Assembly: GCA_016124655.1 (NCBI GenBank)
Contig: WGNI01000015.1
Span: 1-64,000, forward strand
Reading direction: 5' to 3'
Length of the DNA stretch: 64,000 nt
Source: Alphaproteobacteria bacterium
Lineage (GTDB): Bacteria; Pseudomonadota; Alphaproteobacteria; Caulobacterales; Aquidulcibacteraceae
A program made the translations under genes and the position numbers. Below are positions 43,578 through 52,692 of the stretch, one piece after another. The first letter of the stretch is position 1; each line of letters begins with the position of its first letter. The notes under the pieces were generated by a model. That model was not told the origin of the DNA, made no database searches, and saw only the letters and a list, made by a program, of their open reading frames with translations.

Positions 43578-46193
43578 ATGTCTGACACGCGTCGTAATTT
43601 CTGGCTCTTCGCGGCGTGCGCGACCGCCGCCATCAGCGCGAGCGAGTACGCCGCCGCGCAGGATGTAAGCTCCGACATCGTCGTCACCGCAACGCGGCGC
43701 GAAAGCGCGCTGCAGGACGTGCCGGTCGCAGTCACTCCGGTGACGGCGGCGTTGATCCAAAACGCCGGCATCCGCGACATGCAGGATCTGGCGAATGTCG
43801 CGCCGTCCTTGCAGTTCAACGTGTCGGAGAATGAAACGTCGGCCACGGCGCGTCTGCGCGGCGTCGGCACGCAGGGCTCCAATCCCGGGCTTGAATCGGC
43901 GGTCGGGATTTTCGTGGACGGCGTCTATCGCGCGCGCAACGGCGTGGCGCTGACCGACCTCGGCGAGATGAGCCAGATTGAAGTGCTGCGCGGGCCGCAG
44001 GGCACTCTGTTCGGGCGCAACACGTCGGCCGGCCTGATCAGCGTGCGGACGGCCGGACCGGACATGACCAAGTTCGGGGCCGAACTCGAAGCGACGTACG
44101 GCAATTATGAAGAGACGCGCATCGCTGGCCATGTTACCGGGCCGGTGGTGGAGGACGTGCTCGGCCTGCGCCTGTTTGCAGCGCGGTCGACGCGCGACGG
44201 CCTGGTTGACGTGTCGAACGCTGCGGGCGCGCAAACCGAGTCCAATGATCGCGACTTGTGGACCGTGCGCGGGCAGGCGCTGTTCACGCCCAGCGACAAC
44301 ATCGATTTCAGATTGATCGCCGACTACACCGAACGCGACGAATTGTGCTGCGCAGCTTCGCACTATTCTCCGTCGACGGTGAATGGCGTCGCCGGGCCTT
44401 TCCCAGTCAGCGGCAATGGCCCGATCGGCGGCGCGTCAGCGCAGCAGGCGATCCTGTCGGTGTTCGGCGGTTTCGGCACGCCGATCGCAGGCGCATTCCC
44501 GCCCGGCCTTGGAACCGCTGCGGCGATCGGGGCTTTGAACTCGCGGCTCGGCGGCGGCGATCTGCAGGAGCGGATCGCGTTCGCCAATCAGCCCTATGCG
44601 CAGATGCTTGAGGATTGGGGCGTTTCCGGCGAACTCAATTGGGATCTTCCGATCGGCACGCTCACGTCCGTCACCGCGTACCGCGACTGGCAATACGATC
44701 AGGGTCAGGATTCCGATTTCACGTCCGCCGATCTGTGGGGTCGCGCGGCGGATGGGGGCGCGGGCTTCGGATTTGAAATCTTCACGCAAGAGCTGCGGCT
44801 GACCGGTCAAGCGGGCGCCCTGGATTGGCTGGTCGGCGCGTTCTATTCCGACGAAACGCTGACGCGGGACGACAACCTCTCGGCCGGCACGCAATTCGGA
44901 CCGTACTTCGCCACGCTCGGCGCGGCGCTGGCGGCCAGCTTCAACGGCGCCAACCCGTTTGCGCAATTGGGCGCGGTGCCCGCCGGTTCCGGCGTGACGG
45001 ATTTCTATGAGCAGGAGGGCAAGTCCTGGGCGCTGTTCACGCACAACATCTTTGCGATGGATGATCGCACCGATCTCACCATCGGCCTGCGCTACACGAA
45101 CGAATCGAAAGACCTGAACGCGCGCTTTGCGACGGACTTCAATTCTGCGCCGCTGTTGACCGCTCAGGTCGCAGCGCTGGAGCCGGCGCTGGGCTTGCCG
45201 GGAGGAACATTGGCCGGCTTTGCGAACTGCGATCCGGCCTTGCAGCCGGGATCGGCGCAATTGGCGGCGGTGATCGCGACGGTGCGCTCCGCGTATTGCA
45301 ACCCGATCCTGCGGACCGAGCTCGACGGCGCCACACGCGCGCAAAGCCGGGACGAAGAGGAGTGGTCGGGCGTCATCTCGGCGCGGCGCGAATTCACCGA
45401 CAACATCTCGGGCTATGTGTCGATCTCGCGCGGGTACAAGGGCGGCGGCTTCAATCTCGACCGCAATTACGGGTTCGTGAGCACGCCTGGCGCGCAATAC
45501 GACACGTCGTTCGCCGCAGAAACCGTGGACGCGTACGAACTTGGCGCGAAAACAAATTGGATGGACGGCGCGCTCATTCTGAACCTCGCGGCCTATTTCA
45601 ATGAGTACAAAGACTTCCAGCTCAACACCTTCAACGGCATCAGCTTCCAGGTGACGTCGGTGCCGGAAGTCGTGTCGCAAGGCGTGGAGCTTGACGCGAT
45701 CTGGCGCATGCCGATCGACGGCCTATCGTTCCAGGGCGGTGTGGCCTACACGGAAGCGGAATACGGCAAGGACGACGGTTGGGTGCGGGCATCCGCCAAT
45801 CCGGTGACGGGCGCGCTGGTCAATGGACGTTTGCCTAATGCGCGTTTGACCAATGCGCCGCTGTGGACGACGACGGGATCGTTCACCTACGAACGCCCTG
45901 TGTTCAATGATGCGGCGATGGCGCTCTTCTATATCGATGCGCGCTATGTGTCGGACCAGAACACGGGATCGAACCTCGATCCTGCGAAGATTCAGCAAGC
46001 CTACACGCTGGTGAATGCGCGATTTGGACTGTCGACCGCGGATGAGCGCTACGCGATCGAATTCTGGGGCCGCAATCTCACGGACGAAGACTATTATCAG
46101 ATCGCGTTCGACGTGCCGCTGCAGACGGGTTCGTACGGGGCGTTCTGGGGCGATCCCTTGACGTACGGCGTGACGCTGCGCGCGCGGTACTGA
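43578..46193 (+). CDS. TonB-dependent outer-membrane receptor
   Basis: An 871-residue outer-membrane importer. A signal peptide (to about AAAQ near residue 27) is followed by a TonB box and plug start SSDIVVTATRRESALQDVP. Plug marks IFVDGVYRARNG and IEVLRGPQGTLFGRNTSAG come next, then a 22-strand-type barrel ending in aromatic-rich GVTLRARY. The gene stands alone, so the ligand (siderophore, vitamin or carbohydrate) is unknown; no Fur box is evident. GAGGGTTC precedes the ATG, and the frame's upstream extension is not supported. A strong terminator follows. Confidence 0.93.
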   Translation: MSDTRRNFWLFAACATAAISASEYAAAQDVSSDIVVTATRRESALQDVPVAVTPVTAALIQNAGIRDMQDLANVAPSLQFNVSENETSATARLRGVGTQGSNPGLESAVGIFVDGVYRARNGVALTDLGEMSQIEVLRGPQGTLFGRNTSAGLISVRTAGPDMTKFGAELEATYGNYEETRIAGHVTGPVVEDVLGLRLFAARSTRDGLVDVSNAAGAQTESNDRDLWTVRGQALFTPSDNIDFRLIADYTERDELCCAASHYSPSTVNGVAGPFPVSGNGPIGGASAQQAILSVFGGFGTPIAGAFPPGLGTAAAIGALNSRLGGGDLQERIAFANQPYAQMLEDWGVSGELNWDLPIGTLTSVTAYRDWQYDQGQDSDFTSADLWGRAADGGAGFGFEIFTQELRLTGQAGALDWLVGAFYSDETLTRDDNLSAGTQFGPYFATLGAALAASFNGANPFAQLGAVPAGSGVTDFYEQEGKSWALFTHNIFAMDDRTDLTIGLRYTNESKDLNARFATDFNSAPLLTAQVAALEPALGLPGGTLAGFANCDPALQPGSAQLAAVIATVRSAYCNPILRTELDGATRAQSRDEEEWSGVISARREFTDNISGYVSISRGYKGGGFNLDRNYGFVSTPGAQYDTSFAAETVDAYELGAKTNWMDGALILNLAAYFNEYKDFQLNTFNGISFQVTSVPEVVSQGVELDAIWRMPIDGLSFQGGVAYTEAEYGKDDGWVRASANPVTGALVNGRLPNARLTNAPLWTTTGSFTYERPVFNDAAMALFYIDARYVSDQNTGSNLDPAKIQQAYTLVNARFGLSTADERYAIEFWGRNLTDEDYYQIAFDVPLQTGSYGAFWGDPLTYGVTLRARY

Positions 46194-46223
46194 TTGATCG
46201 CAAATCTGCGCCGTTGTCAGAAG

Positions 46224-46254
46224 AGGCCCTTGGATCTGCATCCAGGGGCCTTTT
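46224..46254 (+). terminator. Rho-independent terminator after TonB receptor gene
   Basis: A 12-bp stem (AGGCCCTTGGAT with ATCCAGGGGCCT, one G-T pair) closes the loop CTGC and runs into TTTT. It lies 31 bases past the receptor stop, between convergent genes. Confidence 0.9.
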
Positions 46255-46258
46255 GCTT

Positions 46259-47035
46259 TCAGGGCGCCTGCACGTCCACCGATGCACGCCGCCAGCGCAC
46301 CAATTCAATCGAGGCGCTGCCGACCGGCAGCGGCACGGTGATCCGCACCGGAGGCGCAAAGGCGTCGCTGACCAGTCCAAACCAGATTTCGCCGCGACGC
46401 ACGCGCATGCGCCGCCCGCCGTCATCGGATTCAAATCCCGAGACCGGTTCGTAGCGCAGCGTGCAGCGCACCGCCCGGCCTTCGAACCCGCCGCTGTCGA
46501 ATGCGGCGGTCCGGCCGCCGGACAGCGTCATGCGATAGTAGAACCGGCCGTCGAATGTCGGGTAAGCGCCGGCGCAGCGCTGCGTGCGCGCAACATCCAC
46601 GCCCATCGCCAGCAGCGTCGAGAGCGGGTCGCGCGCAGTATTGCGTTGCGCCTCGGTCGCCGGCGGATCGCCCCACAAGCGATAGGTCGGCGCGATGGCG
46701 GATTGCACGCCGCCGTTCAACCATTGCAGCGTGATCGTGCGGTGCTTGCGGGAATAGAAGTGATTGAGATCGTAGCGGCCGGCGCGCACCTCGCCGCCGA
46801 TCAGGCTGCCTTCGGCCAGCGCGTTGAGCGTCGTGCGTTCAAAGAGCGCGAGCAACCCGCCGGATCGCAGCGTGCTGGCGGCGCGGTACTCCGCTTCCCC
46901 GATGTCGGCGTCCAGCGTCGCTGCGCCCAGGGGCGCTACGCCGAATGCCTCGCCGCGATAGTCCAGGATGTAGCGCTCCGCATGCGCGGGCGACGCAAAC
47001 CCCAGGATCAATGCGGCAAAAGCGATGACGCGCAT
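46259..47035 (-). CDS. DUF3108 family exported protein
   Basis: A 258-residue protein with a signal peptide (MRVIAFAALILGFASPAHA). The mature part, starting ERYILDYRGEAFGVAPLG, has the alternating strand pattern of DUF3108: YRAASTLRSGGLLALFER, a middle segment DPLSTLLAMGVDVART, and a FDGRFYYRMTLSGG strand. Members are periplasmic and unassigned. The leader before the ATG lacks a clear ribosome site. It ends just inside the terminator region of the TonB receptor gene. Confidence 0.82.
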   Translation of the reverse strand: MRVIAFAALILGFASPAHAERYILDYRGEAFGVAPLGAATLDADIGEAEYRAASTLRSGGLLALFERTTLNALAEGSLIGGEVRAGRYDLNHFYSRKHRTITLQWLNGGVQSAIAPTYRLWGDPPATEAQRNTARDPLSTLLAMGVDVARTQRCAGAYPTFDGRFYYRMTLSGGRTAAFDSGGFEGRAVRCTLRYEPVSGFESDDGGRRMRVRRGEIWFGLVSDAFAPPVRITVPLPVGSASIELVRWRRASVDVQAP

Positions 47036-47081
47036 GGGCTGCGTTTTACGCGCAGCGTGCGGCGAAGACGAGGCTACGACG

Positions 47082-48275
47082 CTAAGCCCCTACCAAACCT
47101 GGCGTTGCGCGCGCCGCGGCGCTGTCTGGAAAAACCGTCCGCTCCAGAGCTGCGTTCGGCGCTTGGAGGTGATCGGCGAGGACGCCCTTGAGGACGGCGC
47201 GCAAATCCGTGGTCGGACGCAGGTCCCGGCCCTCATACAAGGCGGACGGCGCAAGCCCGGGCCAGTCCGCCAGCACTCTACCGCCCTGGACGGCGCCGCC
47301 GACGAGAATCGCAGCGCCAGCCGTGCCGTGATCCGTGCCGCCCGCGCCGTTGGGCGCGACTGTCCGGCCGAATTCGGTGGCCGCGACCACGATGGTATGG
47401 CGCCAGCGCTCGCCCATCGCGGTTTTGAGCGCATCGAGGCCGGCATCGAGCGTGCGCAGATTTCTGGCGAGGGCGCCTTGCGCAAGCCCCTGCTGAGCGT
47501 GGGTGTCCCAACCGTTCAACTCGATCATCGCGGCGATCGGGCCGTCGTCGCGGGCCAGAAAGTTCGCGGCGACGCGGGCGAGCGCATCGATGGCGCGGGG
47601 TCCGCGCGCGCCGTTCATGGCGTCGTCGCCTGCGAGGGCGTTCGCGGCGATCGCGTCGTCGAGAGCCTGGGCGAGTTGCGCGTCGCGTTCACGGTAGAGC
47701 GCCATCAAGCGCGCGAGCGTGTCGGCATTGGTCTCGGGCAACGGCGAGGGCGACCAAGTCGCGACCGCGGTTTCACCGCGCATCGCCAGCGGCGCCTGTG
47801 ACGCCAGCGCCAGACCCAGTTCACGACGCGAACCACGCAATGCGCCGGGCAAGGCGCCGAGGGCGGCATTGAGCCATCCCGCATCGCGGGCGAACGGCGC
47901 GGCGGCGCCGGATTCCAGAACATTTTGCGCGTCGAAATGCGAGCGATCGCGATAGGCCGTGGCGCAGGCGTGCACGATGAGCGCTTCTCCTGCGGCGTAC
48001 ATCCCGTGCAGCTTCGGCAGGTTCGGGTGCAGGGCGAATGTGGAGTCGAGGCGCAGCGCGTCGTCTGCCGCCAAGCGGCCGCGCGCGGACGCATAGGCGG
48101 CATCGCCGATGGCGGGAACCGCCGCCAATCCATCCATCCCGCCGCGCAGAATGATGAAGATGAAGCGCTTGTCCGTGGCGTTGTTCTGCCCGAACGCGGC
48201 CAAAGGGAAACTCAAGCTTAGCGCGCCGGCGCCGGCGGCGAGAACAGTTCTTCGGGAGGCGCGCATGCGTGTCAT
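47082..48275 (-). CDS. DUF1501 protein with Tat signal
   Basis: A 397-residue exported protein of the DUF1501 family, related to sulfatase/alkaline-phosphatase-like folds. The N-terminus MRASRRTVLAAGAGALSLSF carries the twin arginine and hydrophobic core of a Tat signal. Family marks are FIFIILRGGMDGLAAVP, ELNGWDTHAQQG, VVAATEFGRTVAPNGAGG and TDHGTAGAAILVGG, which resemble the metal-binding end of sulfatases. The start overlaps the stop of the DUF1800 gene (ATGA). The two families are almost always adjacent; function is unknown. Confidence 0.9.
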   Translation of the reverse strand: MTRMRASRRTVLAAGAGALSLSFPLAAFGQNNATDKRFIFIILRGGMDGLAAVPAIGDAAYASARGRLAADDALRLDSTFALHPNLPKLHGMYAAGEALIVHACATAYRDRSHFDAQNVLESGAAAPFARDAGWLNAALGALPGALRGSRRELGLALASQAPLAMRGETAVATWSPSPLPETNADTLARLMALYRERDAQLAQALDDAIAANALAGDDAMNGARGPRAIDALARVAANFLARDDGPIAAMIELNGWDTHAQQGLAQGALARNLRTLDAGLDALKTAMGERWRHTIVVAATEFGRTVAPNGAGGTDHGTAGAAILVGGAVQGGRVLADWPGLAPSALYEGRDLRPTTDLRAVLKGVLADHLQAPNAALERTVFPDSAAARATPGLVGA

Positions 48276-49750
48276 CTCCGTTGAAATTCCGGCGCGCTGA
48301 ACAGGATCGCCAACCCTTGCGCCGGGCTCTCGGCGCGCTGCACGGCAAGGCTTGTTTGCGCGGACAATGCTGGCCCCAGCGTCGCGTCGGCGATCGCCAA
48401 AGGATCGACATCGGCGCGCGCGATGCGCTCGGCGTAGGCCTGCGCGTACGCTAGCCGCTTCCAGACGAGGTCCGCTGAAAGCCATGCGTCTGCGCTGTCG
48501 GCCCACCCATCGGGGCCGGGCGCTGCATAGACGCGCTGGCCCATCGCCGCGATCGCGCCGAGACCGGCGCCGGTCGGCAGGACGCGCACATTCGCCGCGC
48601 GCAGCGTTGAGATGGCGTATTCTTCCGGACGTTTGAACTTCGCGAACGGCTCCGCCCAGGCCTCCGGGCTGTCGATGACGGCGAATAGCGTTTCGCGCAA
48701 ATCGCCATCGGTGCGGGCGAACGTCTGTGCAATGCGCGCGACTGCAGCAGGCGGCGGATCGTCGGCGATGTAGTGGCGCGCGAGTTTGGTTGCGACGTGA
48801 ATCGCCGTTGCGGGATGGCGCGCGAGCGCGTCGAGCGCGTCGACGCCTTCCTGGACGCCGCTCTCGACATAGGTTTGGCCGAGCAGCGTCTTTGGGCCAG
48901 GCTCGTGCGCGTCGGCGTCAAACGTGAACAGCTCCGGTCCTGTGCGTTCGCCGGGGCGGTCGTTCAGGAACTGCATCAGGCGCGGGCGATCGTAGGTCCA
49001 GCCAGTGATGATCGCCGCCAGCGCCTGGACGTCCGTCTGCGTGTAGCCGCCATTCACGCCCAGCGTATGCAGCTCCAGAATCTCGCGGGCGAGATTCTCA
49101 TTGATGCCGGTGGGGCGGCCGCCGCCGGGGATGCGGCGCGCGCGGCGCGGATTGCGCGCGGCGATCGAATTGGGTCCGATCGACAGCCAGTTATCCAGGT
49201 AGAGCAGCATGCCGGGATGCTGCGTGGCGGCGCGCAGCATGTCCTTGAAGGCGCCGGCGACATGGGGGCGGACGGCTTCGCGCTCGAACGAGGGCGGCAG
49301 CGCGACGGCCGCCGGCTTTGCCGCGGAGACCGTGAAGTGGTTGGACCAGAAGTGCACCGCGCGTTCGCGCGCGGGCGCGTCCGTCGTCAGTGCGGCCTCG
49401 AGGCGCGCGCCGACCGCGCGCTGCGTGCGTGCGCGGAAATTCTCCACGAATTGCTCTTCGATCGAAAGCTGGCGCAATTGCTCGGCCGTGACGCCGCTTT
49501 CCTGGGCCCTGGCGCGGAAGCGCTCGCCATTGGGACCGTTGAGCCGCAATTGTGCGATCCAACGGCCGAACGCGAGGAGATCATCCTCGCCCGGGGGCAG
49601 CGCAGCGATCTGCGCCGGCGGCGCCGCCTCGCGGGCGAACTGCGCCTTGATCCAGCCCCGCGGATCCCTGGAGATGACCTGCAGCTCGCCGGGGCGCGCG
49701 CCGAAGCCAAACCGATTGGCCGCAATGGCGGCTTGCGCAAGATCGGGCAT
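48272..49750 (-). CDS. DUF1800 family protein
   Basis: A 492-residue protein of the DUF1800 family. The opening AAIAANRFGFGARPGELQVI is the family start; HFWSNHFTVSAAKP and NENLAREILELHTLGVNGGY are further marks, the second being a very conserved helix. It lacks a classical signal peptide, so location is uncertain, although the partner is exported by Tat. AAGGAGG precedes the ATG, and the frame's 27-codon upstream extension is not needed. It is translationally coupled to the DUF1501 gene. Confidence 0.9.
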   Translation of the reverse strand: MPDLAQAAIAANRFGFGARPGELQVISRDPRGWIKAQFAREAAPPAQIAALPPGEDDLLAFGRWIAQLRLNGPNGERFRARAQESGVTAEQLRQLSIEEQFVENFRARTQRAVGARLEAALTTDAPARERAVHFWSNHFTVSAAKPAAVALPPSFEREAVRPHVAGAFKDMLRAATQHPGMLLYLDNWLSIGPNSIAARNPRRARRIPGGGRPTGINENLAREILELHTLGVNGGYTQTDVQALAAIITGWTYDRPRLMQFLNDRPGERTGPELFTFDADAHEPGPKTLLGQTYVESGVQEGVDALDALARHPATAIHVATKLARHYIADDPPPAAVARIAQTFARTDGDLRETLFAVIDSPEAWAEPFAKFKRPEEYAISTLRAANVRVLPTGAGLGAIAAMGQRVYAAPGPDGWADSADAWLSADLVWKRLAYAQAYAERIARADVDPLAIADATLGPALSAQTSLAVQRAESPAQGLAILFSAPEFQRR

Positions 49751-49831
49751 CGCGAGCCTCCTTGGCTTTTCAACGACGCGGCGCGCACGGTCCGTCGCGC
49801 GAAAGATGCGCGCCGTGACCCTGAAACGCAA

Positions 49832-49856
49832 AGGGCCCCGGCGACGCCGAGGCCCT
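49832..49856 (-). terminator. Hairpin terminator after MBL-like gene
   Basis: On the minus strand the arms AGGGCCTCGGC and GCCGGGGCCCT pair with one mismatch around a GTC loop, followed by TTGCGTTT. It lies 24 bases beyond the stop of the MBL-fold gene. Confidence 0.6.
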
Positions 49857-49879
49857 CATGCACATTGTGTTGAAATTCG

Positions 49880-50857
49880 TCAGAGCGGACGGACGTTTAC
49901 GTCCTGGTTCGCCAGAGGCAGCTCGAGCAGCATGCCGATGCGGCCGGCGATGACGTCTTCCAGACCCGCGGCGCGCGCTTCGCTCATTTGGATGGCGGCG
50001 GACACGGAATCATCTGCAGCGCCGGTGAGCACCACAGTGCCGGCGTTCGCCAGGCGCGCCTCGGCCGCCACTTCGGCGACCGTCGCCATGGGCTCGGCCG
50101 GCTGATGGAGATGCGAGAGCGCCTGCGATTGCGCGCCGTGAAGCACGACGTCGGCATTGGCGGCGGCTTGGGCCCATTCCGCGCGACCATCGCCGGCGAT
50201 CACGAGCGATCGGCCGCGATAATCGAAGCGGTATCCAACCCGGCCGGTGTAGGCGTCTTGTTCAGTGGTGAAGGCGGACACGATCAGGCCTTCGGATTCG
50301 TAGACGATGACTGAGCGGCCGGGCTCCGGCGCGGGGGCCCAGGCCTGCAGGCCGCTGGCGATGCCATCCAGGCCCGCGGCGGCGTTCAGTCCTTCGACGA
50401 GGCGCTGGGTATCGGCCGGGCCATAGACCGGGAGCAGCTGCTGATCGCGATCGTAGGTGGCGCGCTGGAACAGCACGTCGAGATCGGCGGTCTGCACGAA
50501 GCCTGCATTGGTCAGCAGGACAGCTTCGAGACGGTCGACCGGAACATTGCGCTGATGCAGCGCGTCCGCGGCGCCGGAGCCGGCGTCGATCACAAAGAGC
50601 TTGCCGGCCGCGACCACGGCGAGGCAGGGCCGGGCTTCGCGGTTCTCCGCGCCGCCGCCGGTGCCGCACACAACGGCGCGCAACGCGTTGGGCGCGAACA
50701 AATCCTCATTGTGTTCAGCTTGTTGATTGGCATAGGCCGCATAGGCGCGCGCAATCGCTTCCTGGCCTTCTGGCGTCTGTGATCCCACGACCCAGCCGCC
50801 CCAGAACAGACCGGAGAGCGTAACGAAGACGATGGATGATGTGCCGACCGGATTCAT
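49880..50857 (-). CDS. Membrane-anchored metallo-beta-lactamase-fold protein lacking metal ligands
   Basis: A 325-residue protein with one N-terminal membrane helix (IVFVTLSGLFWGGWVVG). The fold is recognised from VVCGTGGGAENREARPCLAV, FVIDAGSGAAD, and YRFDYRGRSLVIAGDGRAEW followed by NADVVLHGAQ, as in RNase Z-like MBL enzymes. The metal motif, normally THxHxDH, reads TNAGFVQTADL, so all three histidines and the aspartate are gone. Hydrolase activity is therefore unlikely. Function may be structural or ligand-binding. It is divergent from the dipeptidase gene by 130 bases. Confidence 0.8.
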   Translation of the reverse strand: MNPVGTSSIVFVTLSGLFWGGWVVGSQTPEGQEAIARAYAAYANQQAEHNEDLFAPNALRAVVCGTGGGAENREARPCLAVVAAGKLFVIDAGSGAADALHQRNVPVDRLEAVLLTNAGFVQTADLDVLFQRATYDRDQQLLPVYGPADTQRLVEGLNAAAGLDGIASGLQAWAPAPEPGRSVIVYESEGLIVSAFTTEQDAYTGRVGYRFDYRGRSLVIAGDGRAEWAQAAANADVVLHGAQSQALSHLHQPAEPMATVAEVAAEARLANAGTVVLTGAADDSVSAAIQMSEARAAGLEDVIAGRIGMLLELPLANQDVNVRPL

Positions 50858-50987
50858 GACGTACCCCTAAGCGGTTTCCGAGCGCCGCGCCACAGCGCGG
50901 ATGCGAATCGTTGACCCTTGCCCTCCAGACAATCAGTAACCCACACGCTAGGATTAGGGAATCTGGTAAACAAATCCTTACACAGAA

Positions 50988-51773
50988 ATGTTCGCGACCC
51001 TGGCGCATTGGCGCGATAAGCCCATTCCGGACCTCACTTCCTTAAGAGAAGTGACGGATTCCTCGCCGCCGCGGATCGATATCCACAACCCGCTGTACAG
51101 CGATGCGCTTGCGCCCGCGGAGCAGTTTGGATTGTCGGGGCGGAATCATTACGCGCACGATCGCAATCCGCCGTATTGGCGCGCAGCGGAGGGCGCGATC
51201 GATGCGTTGTTGCTGCGCCCTGCGGTGGGCGCGCGGCTGCGCGCAGTGAACGAACGGCTTGCGCAGGATGGCGTGATGCTTTGGCTGCTCGATGCGTGGC
51301 GGCCGCGGGCCGTGCAGCGGTATTTCTTTGAAGTCTGGACGCCCGACACTCTGCGCCGGCGTCATCCGGAATGGGACGAGGCTGCGGTGCGCGCGGCTGT
51401 GCGCCGCTATTGGTCGCCGCCGACGGAAGATCCCAATCGCCCAGCGCCGCACGAGACCGGCGCCGCGGTCGATCTCACGCTGGCCTGGCGCGACGGCGGC
51501 GGCATGCTGTGGATGGGATCGCTGTTTGATGATCCCTCTCCGGTTTCGTGGCCTGACCGCTACGAAGGACACGCGCCTGAGCCTTTGTCGGTTTCGGATG
51601 AAGAAGCGCGCGCCAATCGGCGGCTGCTGCACTGGGCGATGCAGGAAGAGGGATTTGCGCCGAATCCGACTGAGTGGTGGCACTTTTCCTACGGCGATCA
51701 GTACTGGGCGAAACTGACTGGCGCGTCGGCGGCGCTGTTTGGCCTCGCTGCGCCGTCGGAGAGCGGCGCATGA
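50988..51773 (+). CDS. D-alanyl-D-alanine dipeptidase (VanX/DdpX-like)
   Basis: A 261-residue zinc dipeptidase. Motifs are LLDAWRPRAVQ with the transition-state arginine, zinc ligands in HETGAAVDLTL (HxxGxxxD), and the catalytic glutamate with the third ligand in PTEWWHFSYGD. It lacks an obvious signal peptide, so it probably recycles D-Ala-D-Ala in the cytoplasm. Resistance function is not implied: no vanHA genes are near. Its stop overlaps the murI start (ATGA), which joins two cell-wall amino-acid genes. Confidence 0.9.
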   Translation: MFATLAHWRDKPIPDLTSLREVTDSSPPRIDIHNPLYSDALAPAEQFGLSGRNHYAHDRNPPYWRAAEGAIDALLLRPAVGARLRAVNERLAQDGVMLWLLDAWRPRAVQRYFFEVWTPDTLRRRHPEWDEAAVRAAVRRYWSPPTEDPNRPAPHETGAAVDLTLAWRDGGGMLWMGSLFDDPSPVSWPDRYEGHAPEPLSVSDEEARANRRLLHWAMQEEGFAPNPTEWWHFSYGDQYWAKLTGASAALFGLAAPSESGA

Positions 51774-52606
51774 CGCGGGTGTTGGTGTTTGATTCCGGCG
51801 TGGGCGGGCTGTCGGTGTTCGATGCGATCGCGGCTCAAGGGCTTTCGGTGCGGCTCGATTATGCGGCAGACACTGCCTGGCTGCCCTATGGCGAAAAACC
51901 CGACGCGGCGTTGATCGCGCGTGCGCCCGCGCTGCTGGCCGCCGCGGTCGCGCAACTGGAGTGTGACGCCGTGGTGGTCGCGTGCAACACGCTGTCGACC
52001 ATTGCGCTCGACGCGATCCGCGCCGCGCTACCGATCCCGGTGGTGGGCGTTGTCCCGCCGATCAAGCCGGCGGCGGCGATGACGCGGAGCGGCGTCATCG
52101 GCCTCTTGGCGACGCCCGCCACAGTGCGGCGCGCGTACACGGATCGGCTGATCGCGGAGCACGCACCTGACAAAATTGTCATTCGGTACGGCTCCTCCGC
52201 ACTTGTTCAATTTGCCGAGGCTGTGGTGCGCGGCGACCCCGGCGCTCCAGACGCGATCGCCGACGCGATCGCCGGACTATTCGGCGCGCCGCGCGGCGAG
52301 GAGATCGATGTCGTCGCGTTGGCCTGCACCCATTTTCCGTTTCTCACGCCGACGCTTGCAGCGGCTTCGCCGCGCGCGGTGGCTTGGCTCGATTCCGGCG
52401 CCGCGGTGGCGCGCCGGCTCGCAACCGTCTGCGCGCTCTCGCCTGGCGCGACGGCGCTCGGCGTCGCGGCGGTGACCGACGCGGGGGCGGGCGCCTCGCT
52501 CGCCGCCGCGTTCAAGCGTCGCGGTTTCAGCGATTTGCGCGCCTTTGATGATCGATTCATATTGCGTTCAGGTTGGTCCGACCTCATGGGTGTAACGCAT
52601 TCGTAA
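51770..52606 (+). CDS. murI: Glutamate racemase
   Basis: A 278-residue cofactor-independent racemase supplying D-glutamate for peptidoglycan. The two catalytic cysteines are Cys72 (VVVACNTLST) and Cys186 (VALACTHFPFL). The N-terminus VLVFDSGVGGLSV with Asp9 and the segment YAADTAWLPYGEK are family marks. The ATG overlaps the dipeptidase stop; the frame's 32-codon extension into that gene is rejected. An uncommon partner for murI is the dipeptidase upstream. Confidence 0.95.
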   Translation: MTRVLVFDSGVGGLSVFDAIAAQGLSVRLDYAADTAWLPYGEKPDAALIARAPALLAAAVAQLECDAVVVACNTLSTIALDAIRAALPIPVVGVVPPIKPAAAMTRSGVIGLLATPATVRRAYTDRLIAEHAPDKIVIRYGSSALVQFAEAVVRGDPGAPDAIADAIAGLFGAPRGEEIDVVALACTHFPFLTPTLAAASPRAVAWLDSGAAVARRLATVCALSPGATALGVAAVTDAGAGASLAAAFKRRGFSDLRAFDDRFILRSGWSDLMGVTHS

Positions 52607-52692
52607 CGTAGAGACTTTCAAGGGCGAGGGGGGTGCGCCTGCGCAGCCATAAGCGCTGTCGCCGCCACGATGCGGGCGTGTGGGGATATTGA

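Noticed and set aside
50988-51773. Vancomycin resistance determinant
   Set aside because: The VanX-like dipeptidase is alone with murI; no vanH, vanA or regulator genes are present, so a recycling role is more likely.
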